Positions 18,228-26,772 are shown, counted from the stretch's first letter. The stretch is DNA of 32,765 nucleotides from Flavobacterium sp. Root935 (GCF_001429295.1 NZ_LMJL01000008.1:18385-51149); one strand, 5' to 3'. The notes: generated from the sequence alone by a model not told the origin. A program made the numbers and translations.

Positions 18228-18537
18228 TATCTAAAACCAATTGATACAAAATACCTAAAATCATTGCAAAAAAGCAGGAAAATAAACACTTTTTACGAGA
18301 TTAATCTAATAAAGAGTTACAATTTAGTATTTACAGTTTAATGCTGTATCATCTTTGAGTGTTTGAATATAAATAATAAAAAACATATGATTTTTAGTTT
18401 TGTTAAAATGTTTCATTATTGCCCCCTTTTGTCTCATAAACTTATTACAGAAATGAAATCTTTGGATGTAGTTAGAGTGCAAAAATATATCTAATAAAGG
18501 TTATGTTGTTTCATATTTAATGCCTAAATTGGTAATT
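18228..18537. other. Divergent intergenic region between sigma gene and biosynthetic operon
   Basis: About 310 bp without a gene. It holds one perfect -7 box, TAGTTTTG at 18395-18402 on the plus strand, about 135 bp before the operon start, with no TTG at the right -33 distance. An in-frame ATG at 18520 could lengthen the first operon gene by six residues. I see no hairpin, riboswitch-like structure or operator repeat. Confidence 0.5.
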
Positions 18538-19665
18538 ATGAAAACAAATTCAGATGTATTAATTATTGGCGGCGGACTAGCTGGTTTAACAGCGGCTATA
18601 CATCTATCACAAAAGAATTTGAAAATAACTCTGCTTGAAAAATCAAGTTACCCCAGACATAAGGTTTGTGGCGAATATATTTCAAATGAGATTTTACCTT
18701 ATCTGGTTTGGCTTGGCGCCGATGTTTCAGAGCTTCATCCTACAGACATCTCTAAATTTGAATTTACTGCCAATAACGGCAAAATAGCAAAAGCAGAACT
18801 TCCGTTAGGAGGATTTGGAATCAGCAGGTATGCACTTGACGATTTCCTATATCATAAAGCATTAGCCAGCCACTGCACTATCTTTAAAGAAAATGTTACT
18901 GATGTTTCTTTTAGTAATGATATGTTTACCGTTACTACTTCAAATCAAATTTTAACGGCTAAAATTGTTTTGGGCGCTTTTGGCAAACGTTCCAATATAG
19001 ACCAGGTTTTAGATCGGAACTTCTTTCATAAAAAATCACCGTGGCTGGCTGTAAAAGCACATTATTCGGGTAATCTTGATAATGATCTTGTAGCGCTTCA
19101 CAACTTTAAAGGCGGTTATTGCGGCGTTTCTAAAGTAGAGAACAATCTCATAAATATCTGTTATCTGGCAGATTACGCGACTTTTAAACAATATAAAAAT
19201 ATTGAGGATTACCAGCAACATGTACTTTATAAAAACAAACATCTAAAATCCATTTTTGAAAACAGCAAACTTGTTTTTGATAAACCGCTTACCATAAGCC
19301 AGATTTCTTTTGAGAAAAAAAAGGCTGTAGAAAATCATATTATCATGATTGGCGATACGGCAGGACTTATTCATCCGCTGTGCGGCAACGGAATGGCGAT
19401 GGCAATTCACAGCGCAAAAATAGCATCAGAATTGGTTGTAGAATATTTTTCGAATGAATCACTTTCCCGCGAAGAATTAGAAAAAAAATACACCAAAGAA
19501 TGGAAGAAACACTTTGGAAAAAGATTATTTATGGGAAGAATCCTGGCCCGCATCTTAACCTATAAAACGATTACCAATTTGTTCATTACAATCGCAGCAT
19601 CATTTCCTGCTCTTTTGAAAGGAATAATTAAACAAACACACGGAAAACCTATAGCAATTAATTAA
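18538..19665 (+). CDS. FAD-dependent oxidoreductase (geranylgeranyl reductase/monooxygenase-like)
   Basis: 375 residues from the ATG at 18538, which puts the FAD-binding strand close to the N-terminus as is usual; an upstream ATG at 18520 adds MPKLVI and is also possible. The dinucleotide fold reads VLIIGGGLAGLTAA with E34 at the end of strand 2. PRHKVCGEYIS (C44) resembles the signature of the geranylgeranyl-reductase/FixC and halogenase-related flavoproteins. GDTAGLIHPLCGNGMAMA (272-289) is the second FAD-binding motif. Family members either reduce double bonds or hydroxylate aromatic substrates; the sequence alone does not decide which. First gene of the seven-gene operon; its stop codon abuts the start of the methyltransferase. 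In this setting oxidation of a phenolic polyketide product, or reduction of an unsaturated chain, are the two plausible roles. Confidence 0.88.
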   Translation: MKTNSDVLIIGGGLAGLTAAIHLSQKNLKITLLEKSSYPRHKVCGEYISNEILPYLVWLGADVSELHPTDISKFEFTANNGKIAKAELPLGGFGISRYALDDFLYHKALASHCTIFKENVTDVSFSNDMFTVTTSNQILTAKIVLGAFGKRSNIDQVLDRNFFHKKSPWLAVKAHYSGNLDNDLVALHNFKGGYCGVSKVENNLINICYLADYATFKQYKNIEDYQQHVLYKNKHLKSIFENSKLVFDKPLTISQISFEKKKAVENHIIMIGDTAGLIHPLCGNGMAMAIHSAKIASELVVEYFSNESLSREELEKKYTKEWKKHFGKRLFMGRILARILTYKTITNLFITIAASFPALLKGIIKQTHGKPIAIN

Positions 19666-20379
19666 ATGTCCATAAATACCAAATACAGAACGCAAGAAAC
19701 CGAAATAATGGATGATTTTTCTCTTCAGGGAGAAGAATTAAGGGCGGCACTTGATCAAATTGCAAACATTAATCAATTACTCGGCGGGAATAAAGTTACG
19801 CTTCACGGTGTAAAAAGATTAGTAAAAAAGCTCGAAACGACTAAAACAATTACAATAGCTGATATTGGCTGTGGAAATGGTGATATGCTGCGCATGCTGG
19901 CAAAATTCGGTCAAAAAAACAATCTTAATTTACAACTTATCGGAGTAGATGCCAATGAATTTACTGTAAATTATGCCAAAACATTATCGACAGAATATTC
20001 AAATATTGACTATAAATGCATGGATATTTTTAGTGAAGATTTTAAAGCTTTTAAGTATGATATTGTTCTATGCACCCTTACCCTGCACCACTTTTCAAAT
20101 GAGGAAATATTAAATATAATTACTATCTTTAATAAGAATGCCGAAGCTGGAATCATTATCAATGACCTGCATCGAAGTAAAACAGCATACCGTCTTTTTG
20201 AACTGATCTGTTTTATTTTTAATCTGAACAGAATGTCGCGCGAAGATGGACTGGTATCAATTTTAAGAGGATTTAGAAAGAAAGAACTGGAAGAATTCTC
20301 TAAAAAAACAAATTTAAAAAACTATACCATAAACTGGAAATGGGCTTTCCGCTACCAGTGGATAATTACGAAAAAATGA
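19666..20379 (+). CDS. Class I SAM-dependent methyltransferase
   Basis: 237 residues. The SAM-binding motif I is clear (IADIGCGNGDMLRML, Gly-rich loop at 66-72), followed by an acidic strand-2 end (LIGVDANEF) and the motif IV region DIVLCTLTLHHF with the HH typical of UbiE-like and small-molecule methyltransferases. The ATG directly follows the stop of the FAD oxidoreductase, and its own stop overlaps the polyketide synthase start as ATGA, so translation is coupled. The likely substrate is a hydroxyl or ring carbon of the product of the neighbouring type III PKS; this is inference from the operon. Confidence 0.9.
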   Translation: MSINTKYRTQETEIMDDFSLQGEELRAALDQIANINQLLGGNKVTLHGVKRLVKKLETTKTITIADIGCGNGDMLRMLAKFGQKNNLNLQLIGVDANEFTVNYAKTLSTEYSNIDYKCMDIFSEDFKAFKYDIVLCTLTLHHFSNEEILNIITIFNKNAEAGIIINDLHRSKTAYRLFELICFIFNLNRMSREDGLVSILRGFRKKELEEFSKKTNLKNYTINWKWAFRYQWIITKK

Positions 20380-21428
20380 GTGTAAAAATAGTTACTGCTG
20401 CCAAGCAGCTGCCACAATATTCACGTGAAACGGCCGATATAATTCCAATGCTGGAGGGCTGGCTTCACGGACAAGACGAACGTTTTATAAAAAAAATAAA
20501 AAAGATATTCGAAGGTGCTGCCGTTGACAAACGTTATTCTATAATGGATCCTACTGAAGTTTTTACTGCAACATCATTTGAAGAAAAAAATGATATTTAC
20601 ACTCGTGAAGTTATAATTTTAGGCGAGCAGGTGCTGCAGAAAGCACTGGAAAAAGCAAAGTGGGATCCGCAGACGCTTGATTATATCATTACTGTAAGCT
20701 GTACCGGTATAATGATTCCGTCATTGGATGCCTACCTCATCAATAAAATGAATTTGAGACAGGATATTATCCGTCTTCCTGTTACAGAAATGGGTTGCGC
20801 TGCTGGAATATCCGGTATTATTTACGCCAAAAACTTTCTGAAAGCTAATCCCGGAAAACGTGCAGCAGTTATAGCTGTAGAATCACCAACAGCAACATTT
20901 CAGCTTGATGATTTTTCGATGCCGAATATTGTAAGCGCGGCTATTTTTGGAGATGGAGCTGCCTGTTGTTTACTTTCTTCTTATGAAGAAGATTATGGCC
21001 CGGAAATTTTGAGCGAAGAAATGTATCATTTTTATGAAGCAGAACACATGATGGGATTTAAACTGACCAATACAGGCTTACAGATGGTTTTGGATATCGA
21101 AGTTCCTGACACGATTGCATCGCATTTTGGTGCTATTATTCACCCATTTTTGGAGAAAAATAATTTAGAAATCAAAGACATTGACCACATGATATTTCAT
21201 CCTGGTGGCAAAAAAATTGTAAACACAGTTGAAATTCTTTTCGCTGGCTTGGGAAAAAATATTGATGATACTAAAGAAGTTCTCAAACAATACGGCAATA
21301 TGTCAAGCGCAACTGTATTATATGTTTTAGAACGAATTATGGACGGAAATCCAAAATCAGGAGAAAAAGGTTTGATGCTTAGTTTTGGTCCGGGATTTTC
21401 AGCACAAAGGGTTTTATTGCAATGGTAA
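20376..21428 (+). CDS. Type III polyketide synthase (chalcone synthase superfamily)
   Basis: 350 residues from the ATG at 20376, which gives a 4-base ATGA overlap with the methyltransferase. A longer frame from 20340 lies inside that gene and is less likely. The catalytic triad of type III PKSs is intact: Cys141 in EMGCAAG, His275 in FHPGGKK and Asn308 in YGNMSSATVLYVL. Also present are SCTGIMIPSLDAYL, as in bacterial homologues, and the C-terminal SFGPGF loop (336-341). These enzymes extend an acyl starter with malonyl units and cyclise it to resorcinols, phloroglucinols or pyrones. The neighbouring ACP, ketosynthase and dehydratase suggest an ACP-bound fatty or unsaturated starter rather than a plant-type aromatic CoA. 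The FabH-like alternative is unlikely because of the HPGG and YGNMSSA pattern. Confidence 0.94.
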   Translation: MSVKIVTAAKQLPQYSRETADIIPMLEGWLHGQDERFIKKIKKIFEGAAVDKRYSIMDPTEVFTATSFEEKNDIYTREVIILGEQVLQKALEKAKWDPQTLDYIITVSCTGIMIPSLDAYLINKMNLRQDIIRLPVTEMGCAAGISGIIYAKNFLKANPGKRAAVIAVESPTATFQLDDFSMPNIVSAAIFGDGAACCLLSSYEEDYGPEILSEEMYHFYEAEHMMGFKLTNTGLQMVLDIEVPDTIASHFGAIIHPFLEKNNLEIKDIDHMIFHPGGKKIVNTVEILFAGLGKNIDDTKEVLKQYGNMSSATVLYVLERIMDGNPKSGEKGLMLSFGPGFSAQRVLLQW

Positions 21429-21442
21429 TTAGAACATAAATA

Positions 21443-21880
21443 ATGAAAGCACAAGATATTATAGCGCAGTTACCTTACAGCAAACCTTTTTTGTTTGTTG
21501 ACGAACTGCTTCATGTTGATGAAAATAGCGTTACCGGAACTTATACTTTTAATGAAAACCTTGATTTTTACAAAGGTCATTTTAAAGATAATCCTGTAAC
21601 TCCAGGTGTAATCCTGACAGAAACCATGGCGCAGATTGGTATGGTTTGCCTTGGCATTTACCTGCTCGGTGATAGTTTTAATAAAGATACAGTAATTGCT
21701 TTTACCTCTGCCGATATGCAGTTTTTAAAGCCCGTATATCCAAATGAGAAAGTAACGGTAACTTCTCAAAAATCATTTTTCAGATTTGGAAAACTGAAGT
21801 GTGATGTCATTATGAAAAACGAAGCCGGACAAGAAGTCTGTAAAGGTATTTTGGCTGGTATGATTACTAATAAATTATGA
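21443..21880 (+). CDS. FabZ-like 3-hydroxyacyl-ACP dehydratase (hotdog fold)
   Basis: 145 residues, the normal length for a FabZ protein. The active-site block GHFKDNPVTPGVILTE (45-60) keeps His46 and Glu60, followed by TMAQIG, equivalent to the E-x-x-AQ region of FabZ. It would dehydrate a 3-hydroxyacyl-ACP to a trans-2-enoyl-ACP. The gene begins 14 bp after the polyketide synthase and its stop overlaps the ketosynthase start (ATGA). A copy dedicated to this operon suggests that an unsaturated or chain-extended acyl-ACP is made locally. Confidence 0.9.
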   Translation: MKAQDIIAQLPYSKPFLFVDELLHVDENSVTGTYTFNENLDFYKGHFKDNPVTPGVILTETMAQIGMVCLGIYLLGDSFNKDTVIAFTSADMQFLKPVYPNEKVTVTSQKSFFRFGKLKCDVIMKNEAGQEVCKGILAGMITNKL

Positions 21881-23151
21881 AGAAGCGAGTTGTGATAACA
21901 GGATTAGGCGTTGCGGCTCCCAACGGAGTTGGAATTGAAGCGTTTAGTCATTCCATAAAAAACGGAATATCTGGAATTCGGCATGATGCACAGCTACAGG
22001 AATTGCAGTTCTCTTGTCAGATTGCTGGTCAGCCTCAAATATCTGAAGAACTTAAATCACAATATTTTACAGAACTGGAACTTCGCGGTTTTAACAGCAC
22101 GGGCATTTTATATGGTGTAATTGCAGGTATGGAAGCCTGGGAAAATGCGGGATTATCAATAGAAATTAATGAAGAGCCCGATTGGGACAGCGGTACTATT
22201 TTTGGCTCTGGAACATCTGGTATCGATAAATTCCGCGAAAGCATTTATAAAATAGACGAATTACAGGTGCGAAGGTTAGGCAGCACTGTTGTAGCACAAA
22301 CCATGAACAGCGGCATAAGTGCCTATTTGGGTGGAAAGTTAGGACTCGGAAATCAGGTTACCACCAACTCATCTGCCTGCGCAACTGGTACAGAGGCTAT
22401 AATGATGGCCTATGATCGCATACAATCCGGACAGGCAAATCGCATACTGGCAGGAAGTACAGGCGACAGTGGTCCTTATATTTGGGCGGGTTTTGATGCC
22501 TTACGTGTCTGCAGTTCAAAATATAATGATAATCCGGAACAAGGTTCACGACCTATGAGTGCCACGGCTGCAGGATTTGTACCCGGAAGCGGCGCCGGGG
22601 CATTAGTAATAGAAGATTTAGAAACTGCTTTAAAACGCGGCGCAACTATTTATGCCGAAATATTAGGCGGAAGTGTAAACTCAGGAGGACAGCGCGGTAA
22701 CGGAAGTATGACAGCTCCCAACGGCACAGCAGTACAGCGATGTATTACAACTGCAATTGAAAATTCTGGTATTTCTGCTGATGCTATTGACGCCATAAAC
22801 GGACATCTTACCGCCACTACAAAGGACAGTTTTGAAATTGAAAACTGGACAAAAGCACTAAACAGAAAGGGCACTAACTTTCCGTATATCAATTCCTTAA
22901 AAAGCATGACCGGACATTGTCTAAGCGCAGCCGGAAGTATCGAAAGTGTCGCCACAGTATTGCAGCTTCATGAAGGTTTTGTTTTTGGAAATACCAATTG
23001 CGAAGACCTTCATCCGGAAATTACGGCGCTTATTGATTCCTCAAAAGTGCCTTCAAAAACGATTAATATAAATCCTGAAATAATTGCCAAAGCAAGTTTT
23101 GGTTTTGGCGATGTAAATGCTTGTATAATTTTAAAAAAATTTCAAAAATAA
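21877..23151 (+). CDS. Beta-ketoacyl-ACP synthase (FabF/KAS II-like)
   Basis: 424 residues, the usual FabF length. The catalytic triad is complete: Cys168 in TNSSACATGTEA, His310 in INGHLTATTKD and His347 in LKSMTGHCLSAAG, preceded by Lys342. The C-terminal SFGFGDVNACIIL is the conserved FabF end. One oddity is GHLTAT in place of the common AHGTST around the first histidine; this looks like a clade feature rather than loss of function. It would condense malonyl-ACP with an acyl chain on the operon's own carrier protein. It overlaps the dehydratase by 4 bases and is followed 4 bp later by the acyl carrier protein. Confidence 0.93.
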   Translation: MKKRVVITGLGVAAPNGVGIEAFSHSIKNGISGIRHDAQLQELQFSCQIAGQPQISEELKSQYFTELELRGFNSTGILYGVIAGMEAWENAGLSIEINEEPDWDSGTIFGSGTSGIDKFRESIYKIDELQVRRLGSTVVAQTMNSGISAYLGGKLGLGNQVTTNSSACATGTEAIMMAYDRIQSGQANRILAGSTGDSGPYIWAGFDALRVCSSKYNDNPEQGSRPMSATAAGFVPGSGAGALVIEDLETALKRGATIYAEILGGSVNSGGQRGNGSMTAPNGTAVQRCITTAIENSGISADAIDAINGHLTATTKDSFEIENWTKALNRKGTNFPYINSLKSMTGHCLSAAGSIESVATVLQLHEGFVFGNTNCEDLHPEITALIDSSKVPSKTININPEIIAKASFGFGDVNACIILKKFQK

Positions 23152-23155
23152 ATAT

Positions 23156-23410
23156 ATGAACAAAGAAGAACTTATCGCCAAACTAAAAGTAATTATAAAG
23201 CCTTATACCACAAATACAGAAGCATACGATAACCTAACTGAAAATACTGACTTCATTAATGATTTGAGTATCAATTCGGCTAATCTGGTTGACATCGTTC
23301 TTGATATTGAAGAAGCTTTTGATGTTGTTATTGATAACACCGATATGGAGCGAATGCTGGATGTTAAAACTGCGGTAGAAATCATAGAAACCAAACTGGC
23401 AGAAAAATGA
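23156..23410 (+). CDS. Acyl carrier protein
   Basis: 84 residues, acidic and helical. The attachment site for 4'-phosphopantetheine is Ser41 in DLSINSANLVDIVLDIEE, matching the DSL-type motif with N in place of D. The Ile/Val/Glu-rich recognition helix follows directly. Its stop codon overlaps the start of the phosphopantetheinyl transferase (ATGA), so the carrier and its activating enzyme are made together. It presumably carries the growing chain for the adjacent ketosynthase and dehydratase and may donate it to the type III PKS. Confidence 0.93.
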   Translation: MNKEELIAKLKVIIKPYTTNTEAYDNLTENTDFINDLSINSANLVDIVLDIEEAFDVVIDNTDMERMLDVKTAVEIIETKLAEK

Positions 23411-23943
23411 TTGGCAATGATGTAATAGATATTTTGCAATCCCGTAAGGAAAGCAATTGGCGGCGCAAGGGTTATGTAGAAAAAATTTTTACTCCCGAAG
23501 AACAGTTGCTAATTGCAGATTCTTTAGATCCGGAAAGCATGATTTGGATACTTTGGAGCATGAAAGAAGCTGCTTATAAAGTCTATAATCGCAAAACAAA
23601 AATAAGGGAATATATTCCTAAAAAACTTTCCTGCTTTATAGAATCACAAAACCATAATTTTATAAGAGGAAAAGTTACTTGTTCCGAAAACACATACTAC
23701 ACTAAAACATTTCTTTCGAAAGACTACATTCATACTATTGCAGCCTGCGTTTTAGATAACCTCAACCGTGTGATAGAGATTGAAAAGAAATCAATTTTTA
23801 AAGACAGAAATAATATTCCTTATTTTGTTTCTTTAGAAAATAGGTTTCAGGATGTCTCAGTAAGCCATCACGGCCGATTTGAAAAAGTGATAACTATAAA
23901 TATTCATAAGCAAGAGAGTAATCTCTTCAATAAAGCCTATTGA
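23407..23943 (+). CDS. 4'-phosphopantetheinyl transferase superfamily protein
   Basis: 178 residues. The superfamily's two motifs are present: GNDVIDI (residues 3-9, metal-binding Asp5) and WSMKEAAYK (50-58, with Glu54 and Lys58). It transfers phosphopantetheine from coenzyme A to Ser41 of the carrier protein encoded just upstream, with which it overlaps by four bases. A late SHHG (about 152-155) is also seen in this superfamily. It is the last gene of the biosynthetic operon; I see no clear terminator after it. A dedicated activating enzyme supports the view that the carrier protein is specialised and not the cell's fatty-acid ACP. Confidence 0.88.
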   Translation: MIGNDVIDILQSRKESNWRRKGYVEKIFTPEEQLLIADSLDPESMIWILWSMKEAAYKVYNRKTKIREYIPKKLSCFIESQNHNFIRGKVTCSENTYYTKTFLSKDYIHTIAACVLDNLNRVIEIEKKSIFKDRNNIPYFVSLENRFQDVSVSHHGRFEKVITINIHKQESNLFNKAY

Positions 23944-24703
23944 TTTTGAATTTCGTTTGTTTCTTTTTTTCAGAATTCGTAAAATAAATTAGCTGTTTTG
24001 TACATCTTCTTTTCTAAAAAATAGTACGTAAAAACCAGTGACATTGAACACCAGTTTTCAAAGTGCAAATCCGTTGTTGAAATTTATTTCAAAAAAGTAC
24101 TTTTTTCATTTTTTGATTTATGTGCATATATAAATCAACAATTATCCCTTATTTACCCTTTGCTTCTCAGGATTCGCCATGCAGTTCCACCTCTGTGCAA
24201 TTAATATTATAACGGCTAAGAACTCATCTATCGTTTTGTTCCCAATACTATCAAACCTTGTCTGAACTGATAGTTGTAATGTTATAAGGATAGAACTATT
24301 ACTAAGCTCTTCTACCATTATCTCTACCAGATAATTTTGTTGCTATTGTCGATCGCATGTAGTCCAAAATCAACATTACTCTAACATTCTGACTCTTTAT
24401 TTAGTCAATTCTTTTAAGTACGTTTCATCTACTTTTTCAATTTTTAATTTTACGAGGAGGCTGATAGATTCAGATGGTCACCCTTGTTTTTAACAATTTT
24501 AAGAAGGCTTTTTCTAAATTATTTCTTGTAAGAAAAGATTTAGTTAAACATTAAACAATGCAGCTACACGTAAGAATTATTTTAGTAAGTTTGGTTATAA
24601 TGCGTTATACGCAATACAGGACATATAAAGAATAATGGTCTCAAAGAGATGTACATTTTCAATTTATATCCTGTTTTTTTTTGATTTAGCCCCCCAATCA
24701 ATT
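23944..24703. other. 760-bp intergenic region
   Basis: No convincing gene. It holds a perfect palindrome AAAAAAGTACTTTTTT at 24091-24106, possibly a weak transcription end for the operon; a 58-codon minus-strand frame at 24142-24318 with no recognisable match; an imperfect 14-bp inverted repeat at 24514-24543; and a -7 box TAAGTTTG at 24586-24593 (plus) about 110 bp before the small secreted protein, without a -33 TTG. The middle part could be a decayed gene, but I cannot identify one. Confidence 0.5.
24514..24543. repeat. Imperfect 14-bp inverted repeat
   Basis: CTAAATTATTTCTT (24514-24527) and AAGAAAAGATTTAG (24530-24543) are complementary at 12 of 14 positions, separated by GT. The tip is too tight to be an ordinary terminator loop without opening a pair or two. 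It lies about 160 bp before the small secreted-protein gene and could be an operator, a transcript end or a remnant of a mobile element terminus. Confidence 0.5.
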
Positions 24704-24904
24704 ATGAAACTTAGAAACTACAAAATTTACTCCGTCCTATTTTTTTCGCTATGTTCTAACGGCTTTTCCCAAAACGGCGGCCCACCTCCTCCAGGTCTTC
24801 CCGATGAAGAACCTGTATTACCAATCAATCAGGGAGCCAATATTTTGTTGTTTGCCGGTGTTGTGCTAGGCGCATATGTAATAAGCAACAGAAATAAATT
24901 ATAA
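24704..24904 (+). CDS. Small secreted protein with C-terminal sorting-like tail (PID-CTERM-like)
   Basis: 66 residues from the ATG at 24704. An ATG at 24635 would add 23 residues ahead of the signal peptide and is unlikely. A signal peptide (IYSVLFFSLCSNGFSQ) is followed by a very short mature part rich in proline (GGPPPPGLPDEEPVLPINQG), a hydrophobic helix (ANILLFAGVVLGAYVI) and a basic end (SNRNKL). Pro-rich linker, PI-x-x-G, membrane helix and basic tail together resemble the PID-CTERM type of putative sorting signal found on tiny Bacteroidota proteins, here with INQG instead of IDGG. The assignment is by pattern memory. It precedes two genes for secreted surface proteins and may be co-expressed with them. 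Confidence 0.65.
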   Translation: MKLRNYKIYSVLFFSLCSNGFSQNGGPPPPGLPDEEPVLPINQGANILLFAGVVLGAYVISNRNKL

Positions 24905-24978
24905 TTCAAAATCACTAAGATCTACAGACTTTTGGAGTTCCAAAGATCATATCACGTTATTGCATTATTAATAAAATT

Positions 24979-26772
24979 ATGAAAAAAACTTTATTACTGT
25001 TATTAGTTTTTACAACAGCGAAATCAATTGGTCAGATTTACTTTAGTTCCAATACTGGTATGTATGTGAAAAATGAAATCCTATATGTAGGACAGGATAT
25101 AAATCTGTCGGCGAATTCAAATTTGTACTTGCGGAATCAAGCACAGCTTCTTCAAGGTTCAAGTGGGAGCTTCGCCAATTCTGGTCTCGGGACTTTGTCT
25201 GTTTTTCAGGAAGGGACAGGTGACAATTTTGACTACAACTACTGGTGCTCTCCAGTCGGAAATCCCTCGGGAGCCGCTGGCAATTCAAATTTTGGCATAA
25301 CTATGCTCAGCCGTCCTACTGGTCCAACGCTCTCTATCGCTGCCGTTATACTGCCGGCAGGAAATTATAATGGTACTTCTAATCCTTTGTCAATTGCTTC
25401 GTCATGGATCTACAAACTGGTCAATGCTAACAATTATTCACAATGGGTATTTGTGGGAGGTGCCTCCGATCTTCTACCAGGTCAAGGTTTTACTATGAAA
25501 GGAACCAGCGGCACAGATCCTGTAGATCCTGCACAAATGGGAACAGCAAACAATCCAGGAAGTGCGCAACGCTATGATTTTAGAGGAAGACCAAATAATG
25601 GAAATATTACAGTTACACTGGGAGCTGGCGCTGCAACTTTAACGGGAAATCCTTATCCGTCAGCACTTCATCTAAATGCTTTTTTATTAGATGGTACCAA
25701 TGCCACAATTACTGGAGGTATTGCCTATTTCTGGGAACAGGATAAATCCGTAAATTCTCATTATCTAAGTGATTATCGCGGCGGTTATGGAGCATATGCA
25801 CCAGTAAACCTCACTTCAAACGGCATCTATACACCTCCTGCTTTTAATTCCTACAACCAAGATGGGTCTTTAAATACTGGTGCACCCGCGTCAGGAACAG
25901 GAACTCCAATTATTCGAAGGTATGCGCCTGTCGGACAAGGATTTTTACTTAATGGTACTGCAAATGGAACCGCCACTTTTAAAAATTCTCATCGTATTTT
26001 CATGAAAGAAGCCGCTGGTGGATCACAATTTGAAAAACACGCTGCGCAACTGGAAGAAACTCAGGAAGAACTTCCTTCTGCAATTTCTCACTTTAAACTA
26101 AATGCCATAATTAATGATCAATTTACACGTCAGCTTGCACTTGCTTTTACGCAGGAAGCAACTGACCAAGTCGATATTGGAATCGATGCCATAAATATGA
26201 CCGCAAATCTTCCGAATGATGTAGCCTTCTGGCTTCAGGACGCCGGCTACATAATCCAAGGTATCAATTTTGATACGTCAAAAAGAATTTCTTTAATTGT
26301 TAAGGCAGCTGTCAATTCTACCTTTAAATTTTACATTCCCGAAATTGTCAATTTTGACGCTGCACAACCTGTTTACCTTTATGATGCGGCAGATGATTCT
26401 TATCATGATCTTAAAACTGCACCATATCTCGCCTCGGTAACAGCTGGAACTTACACAGAGCGTTTTAAAATCACTTTTACTGCTCAGACTCTAGGCGTTG
26501 ATCCAGCGGAAGACATGAAAAACTTTTTTATTTTTCAGGATAATGCAAAAGGTATTTTAAGAGCGTCAAATCCAAATCATTTACCACTGCAGTCTTATAC
26601 CCTTTATGATATAGCAGGCAAAACAGTGAGCTTTCAAAAAAATTTGACAACTCAACAAGACTACCATTTTTCAACCAGCGGCTTGAGTGATGGTGTTTAC
26701 ATCGTGGTGTTTTTAACTAAAGATGGTCAAAAAATAACCCAAAAAATCGTTATCTCCACCTCTAGAAAATAA
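24979..26772 (+). CDS. T9SS type A sorting domain-containing surface protein
   Basis: 597 residues with a signal peptide (KKTLLLLLVFTTAKSIGQ). The body is beta-rich with repeated Gly/Asn/Thr runs and motifs such as NYWCSPVGNP, LTGNPYPSALH and PVGQGFLLNG, which recur in large Flavobacteriia surface proteins. The last about 75 residues look like a type A T9SS sorting domain: LYDIAGKTV, then LSDGVYIVVF and a strand KITQKIVIS before a basic end. This domain directs export through the outer membrane by the type IX machinery and is normally removed. No catalytic motif was found, so a structural or adhesive role is likely but unproven. It lies 74 bp after the small secreted protein and 52 bp before the next surface protein. 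Confidence 0.85.
   Translation: MKKTLLLLLVFTTAKSIGQIYFSSNTGMYVKNEILYVGQDINLSANSNLYLRNQAQLLQGSSGSFANSGLGTLSVFQEGTGDNFDYNYWCSPVGNPSGAAGNSNFGITMLSRPTGPTLSIAAVILPAGNYNGTSNPLSIASSWIYKLVNANNYSQWVFVGGASDLLPGQGFTMKGTSGTDPVDPAQMGTANNPGSAQRYDFRGRPNNGNITVTLGAGAATLTGNPYPSALHLNAFLLDGTNATITGGIAYFWEQDKSVNSHYLSDYRGGYGAYAPVNLTSNGIYTPPAFNSYNQDGSLNTGAPASGTGTPIIRRYAPVGQGFLLNGTANGTATFKNSHRIFMKEAAGGSQFEKHAAQLEETQEELPSAISHFKLNAIINDQFTRQLALAFTQEATDQVDIGIDAINMTANLPNDVAFWLQDAGYIIQGINFDTSKRISLIVKAAVNSTFKFYIPEIVNFDAAQPVYLYDAADDSYHDLKTAPYLASVTAGTYTERFKITFTAQTLGVDPAEDMKNFFIFQDNAKGILRASNPNHLPLQSYTLYDIAGKTVSFQKNLTTQQDYHFSTSGLSDGVYIVVFLTKDGQKITQKIVISTSRK

Noticed and set aside
20340..20375. Longer start for the type III PKS
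   Set aside because: The extra 12 residues come from sequence inside the methyltransferase gene, whereas the ATG at 20376 gives the coupled ATGA overlap seen at two other junctions in the operon.
24091..24106. Terminator for the biosynthetic operon at AAAAAAGTACTTTTTT
   Set aside because: A perfect palindrome of A and T runs with almost no GC and no loop is a poor terminator; it is noted only in the intergenic entry.
24142..24318. 58-codon minus-strand frame starting at an ATG
   Set aside because: It reads as plausible protein (for example DEFLAVIILIAQRWNCMA), but there is no recognisable family, promoter or neighbour support, and a frame this short is expected by chance in 760 bp of gene-free DNA. 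Conservation in another genome would revive it.
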